Of a DNA stretch of 64,000 nt, positions 63,075 to 64,000 are shown in pieces. The stretch covers positions 268,647,930 through 268,711,929 of the forward strand of contig JARYHS010008074.1 of NCBI GenBank assembly GCA_031002005.1, given 5' to 3'. Origin of the DNA: Vandiemenella viatica (lineage: Eukaryota > Arthropoda > Insecta > Orthoptera > Morabidae). Numbering within the stretch: position 1 is the stretch's first letter; each line of letters starts with the position of its first letter. The notes beneath the pieces are model-generated. The model was not told where the DNA came from. It searched no databases and saw only the letters and a list, made by a program, of their open reading frames with translations. The position numbers and the translations under genes were made by a program.

Positions 63075-64000
63075 TGTATGTATAATATTTTTAACTTATT
63101 TTTCTTCCAAATACTCTCGTCCAGCTTCTACACTCTGATTCTTGTGTTCATACAATTGTTGCAAACACTCCTGAAAGCCTTTTTTGAAAGTTCTTTCAGC
63201 TGGTTCATCACATTTTCAATAACTTCTGATGAATTGGCAAAACATTGTCCCTTTAATATCATTTACAGCTGTAGAAACAGCCAAAAATCCGTTGGTGCAA
63301 GATCAGGAGAATATAGAGTTTTTTTTAGACTGGTAACACTGTTATTGTTTCACTATTACTGATCGATGTGATGGGGCATTGTCTTACAACTAAAACCAAT
63401 CATTACCTACCCATTGCTCAGTTTTTTTTTGACAATTTGCATCTAATAACAGTTTTAAGATGTGTGCAATTCAGGAATGAATACATAATGAACCAAGCCC
63501 CGGTTATCAAAAAACATCTCTAACATTAACCTAGCTTCTGTCCAAGGTAATTTTATTTTGTTTCGTCATGCTTTTGACTTCCATTCAGAAGACTGCTGTT
63601 TCTTGTGAGGGTCATAAAGAAAGCACCAAGTCTCATCGCCTGTTACAATTTTGCACAGGAAGCTGTCATCTACATCAGCCATTTCAATCAAGTCCCTGCA
63701 CTTTATCACATTCATTTCTCCTACATTCTTTCACTCTCATTTCTTTTTGTTCACGGGATAACATTTCAGAACCATGTGCAACCAAACATGATGCATATTC
63801 AAATCATTATTAAGAATACTGTGAACACTGCCAAGTGAAATACCAACTTTGGAGGCAGTAATATTGATGGTTGTTTGCTTGTTCAACGTGCTCAACATTC
63901 TCATCTGGCGTGGAAGTTGAAGGCTGCCAGTCTGAACGTTGTCTTCAAATTGTTATGTGACCATCACAAAAATCCATGTGCCACTCATAAACTGCCGTTT
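63075..64000 (-). pseudogene. mariner-like transposase relic, runs off the window
   Basis: Minus-strand mariner transposase pieces, from high to low coordinate: TINITASKVGISLGSVHSIL (about 63880-63820, helix-turn-helix 2), LHMVLKCYPVNKK (about 63770), LCKIVTGDETWCFLYDPHKK (about 63650, first catalytic Asp), QQSSEWKS (about 63580), GLVHYVFIPE (about 63490), SPDLAPTDFWLF (about 63315, third Asp) and LKGQCFANSSEVIENV (about 63240). The second-Asp block near 63380-63420 is damaged. Multiple frame changes. The N-terminus lies beyond 64000. Different family from MAR1 and MAR2 by the SPDLAPTDF motif. Confidence 0.8.

Noticed and set aside
1..64000. CRISPR arrays, bacterial operons, rRNA
   Set aside because: Spliced exons, LINEs, SINEs and errantivirus-like elements show animal DNA; no spaced short repeats or rRNA signatures were seen.

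Overview
This window is intron-bearing, AT-rich, transposon-saturated animal DNA, almost certainly from an insect. An orthopteran-like large genome is my inference. It rests on a tRNA-derived SINE of a type I associate with locusts and grasshoppers, two env-bearing Ty3/Gypsy (errantivirus-like) elements, insect-type mariner, Tc1, piggyBac, hAT and Penelope relics, and long introns. The only host gene I can support is the 5' coding part of a TRAPPC9-like gene (TRAPP II subunit). Two exons lie at about 40.74-41.16 kb on the plus strand, and the following intron runs to the end of the window.

Left part (1-6414): degraded LINE reverse-transcriptase relics on both strands, a SINE, and the left half of a dispersed repeat here called Z. 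Composite block I (6415-28297): one minus-strand env-bearing Gypsy element (EV1) holds three later insertions. These are a plus-strand Gypsy element (TG1, 7218-14115, TSD ACTT) next to its 3' LTR, a full-length I-type LINE with two intact ORFs (IL, 15121-21038, 12-bp TSD) inside env, and a DD41D mariner-like element (MAR1, 21177-22852, TA duplication) also inside env. Removing the three insertions leaves about 7.4 kb in the order LTR-gag-protease/RT-integrase-env-LTR. EV1 itself sits in repeat Z with a CATG duplication, and a second copy of Z at about 35.6-36.2 kb preserves the empty site.

Middle (28.3-44.5 kb): right half of Z, a hAT transposase relic, two diverged ~545-bp-period repeat units, a piggyBac relic bounded by TTAA, the second Z copy, a Tc1-like relic, the TRAPPC9-like exons, and a ~970-bp near-perfect inverted repeat carrying tRNA-promoter-like modules in both arms.

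Composite block II (44483-59391): a minus-strand Gypsy relic (TG2) retaining gag only. One LTR carries an internally deleted mariner-like element (MAR2, 44601-45454). The other LTR carries a plus-strand env-bearing Gypsy element (EV2, 49833-59319, TSD CTTC). Right end (59.4-64 kb): a Penelope-like RT relic, a hAT-type MITE with an 8-bp TSD and a (GT)n microsatellite, and a mariner transposase relic running off the end.

The genes do not form a pathway. The window records successive insertions into and beside a host gene. The intact LINE is the likeliest recently active element, TG1 is fairly young (LTRs nearly identical), and EV1, EV2 and TG2 are progressively damaged. Boundaries marked by LTRs, TSDs or TIRs were read directly from the sequence. 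Family assignments are from recognised motifs, without database searches.
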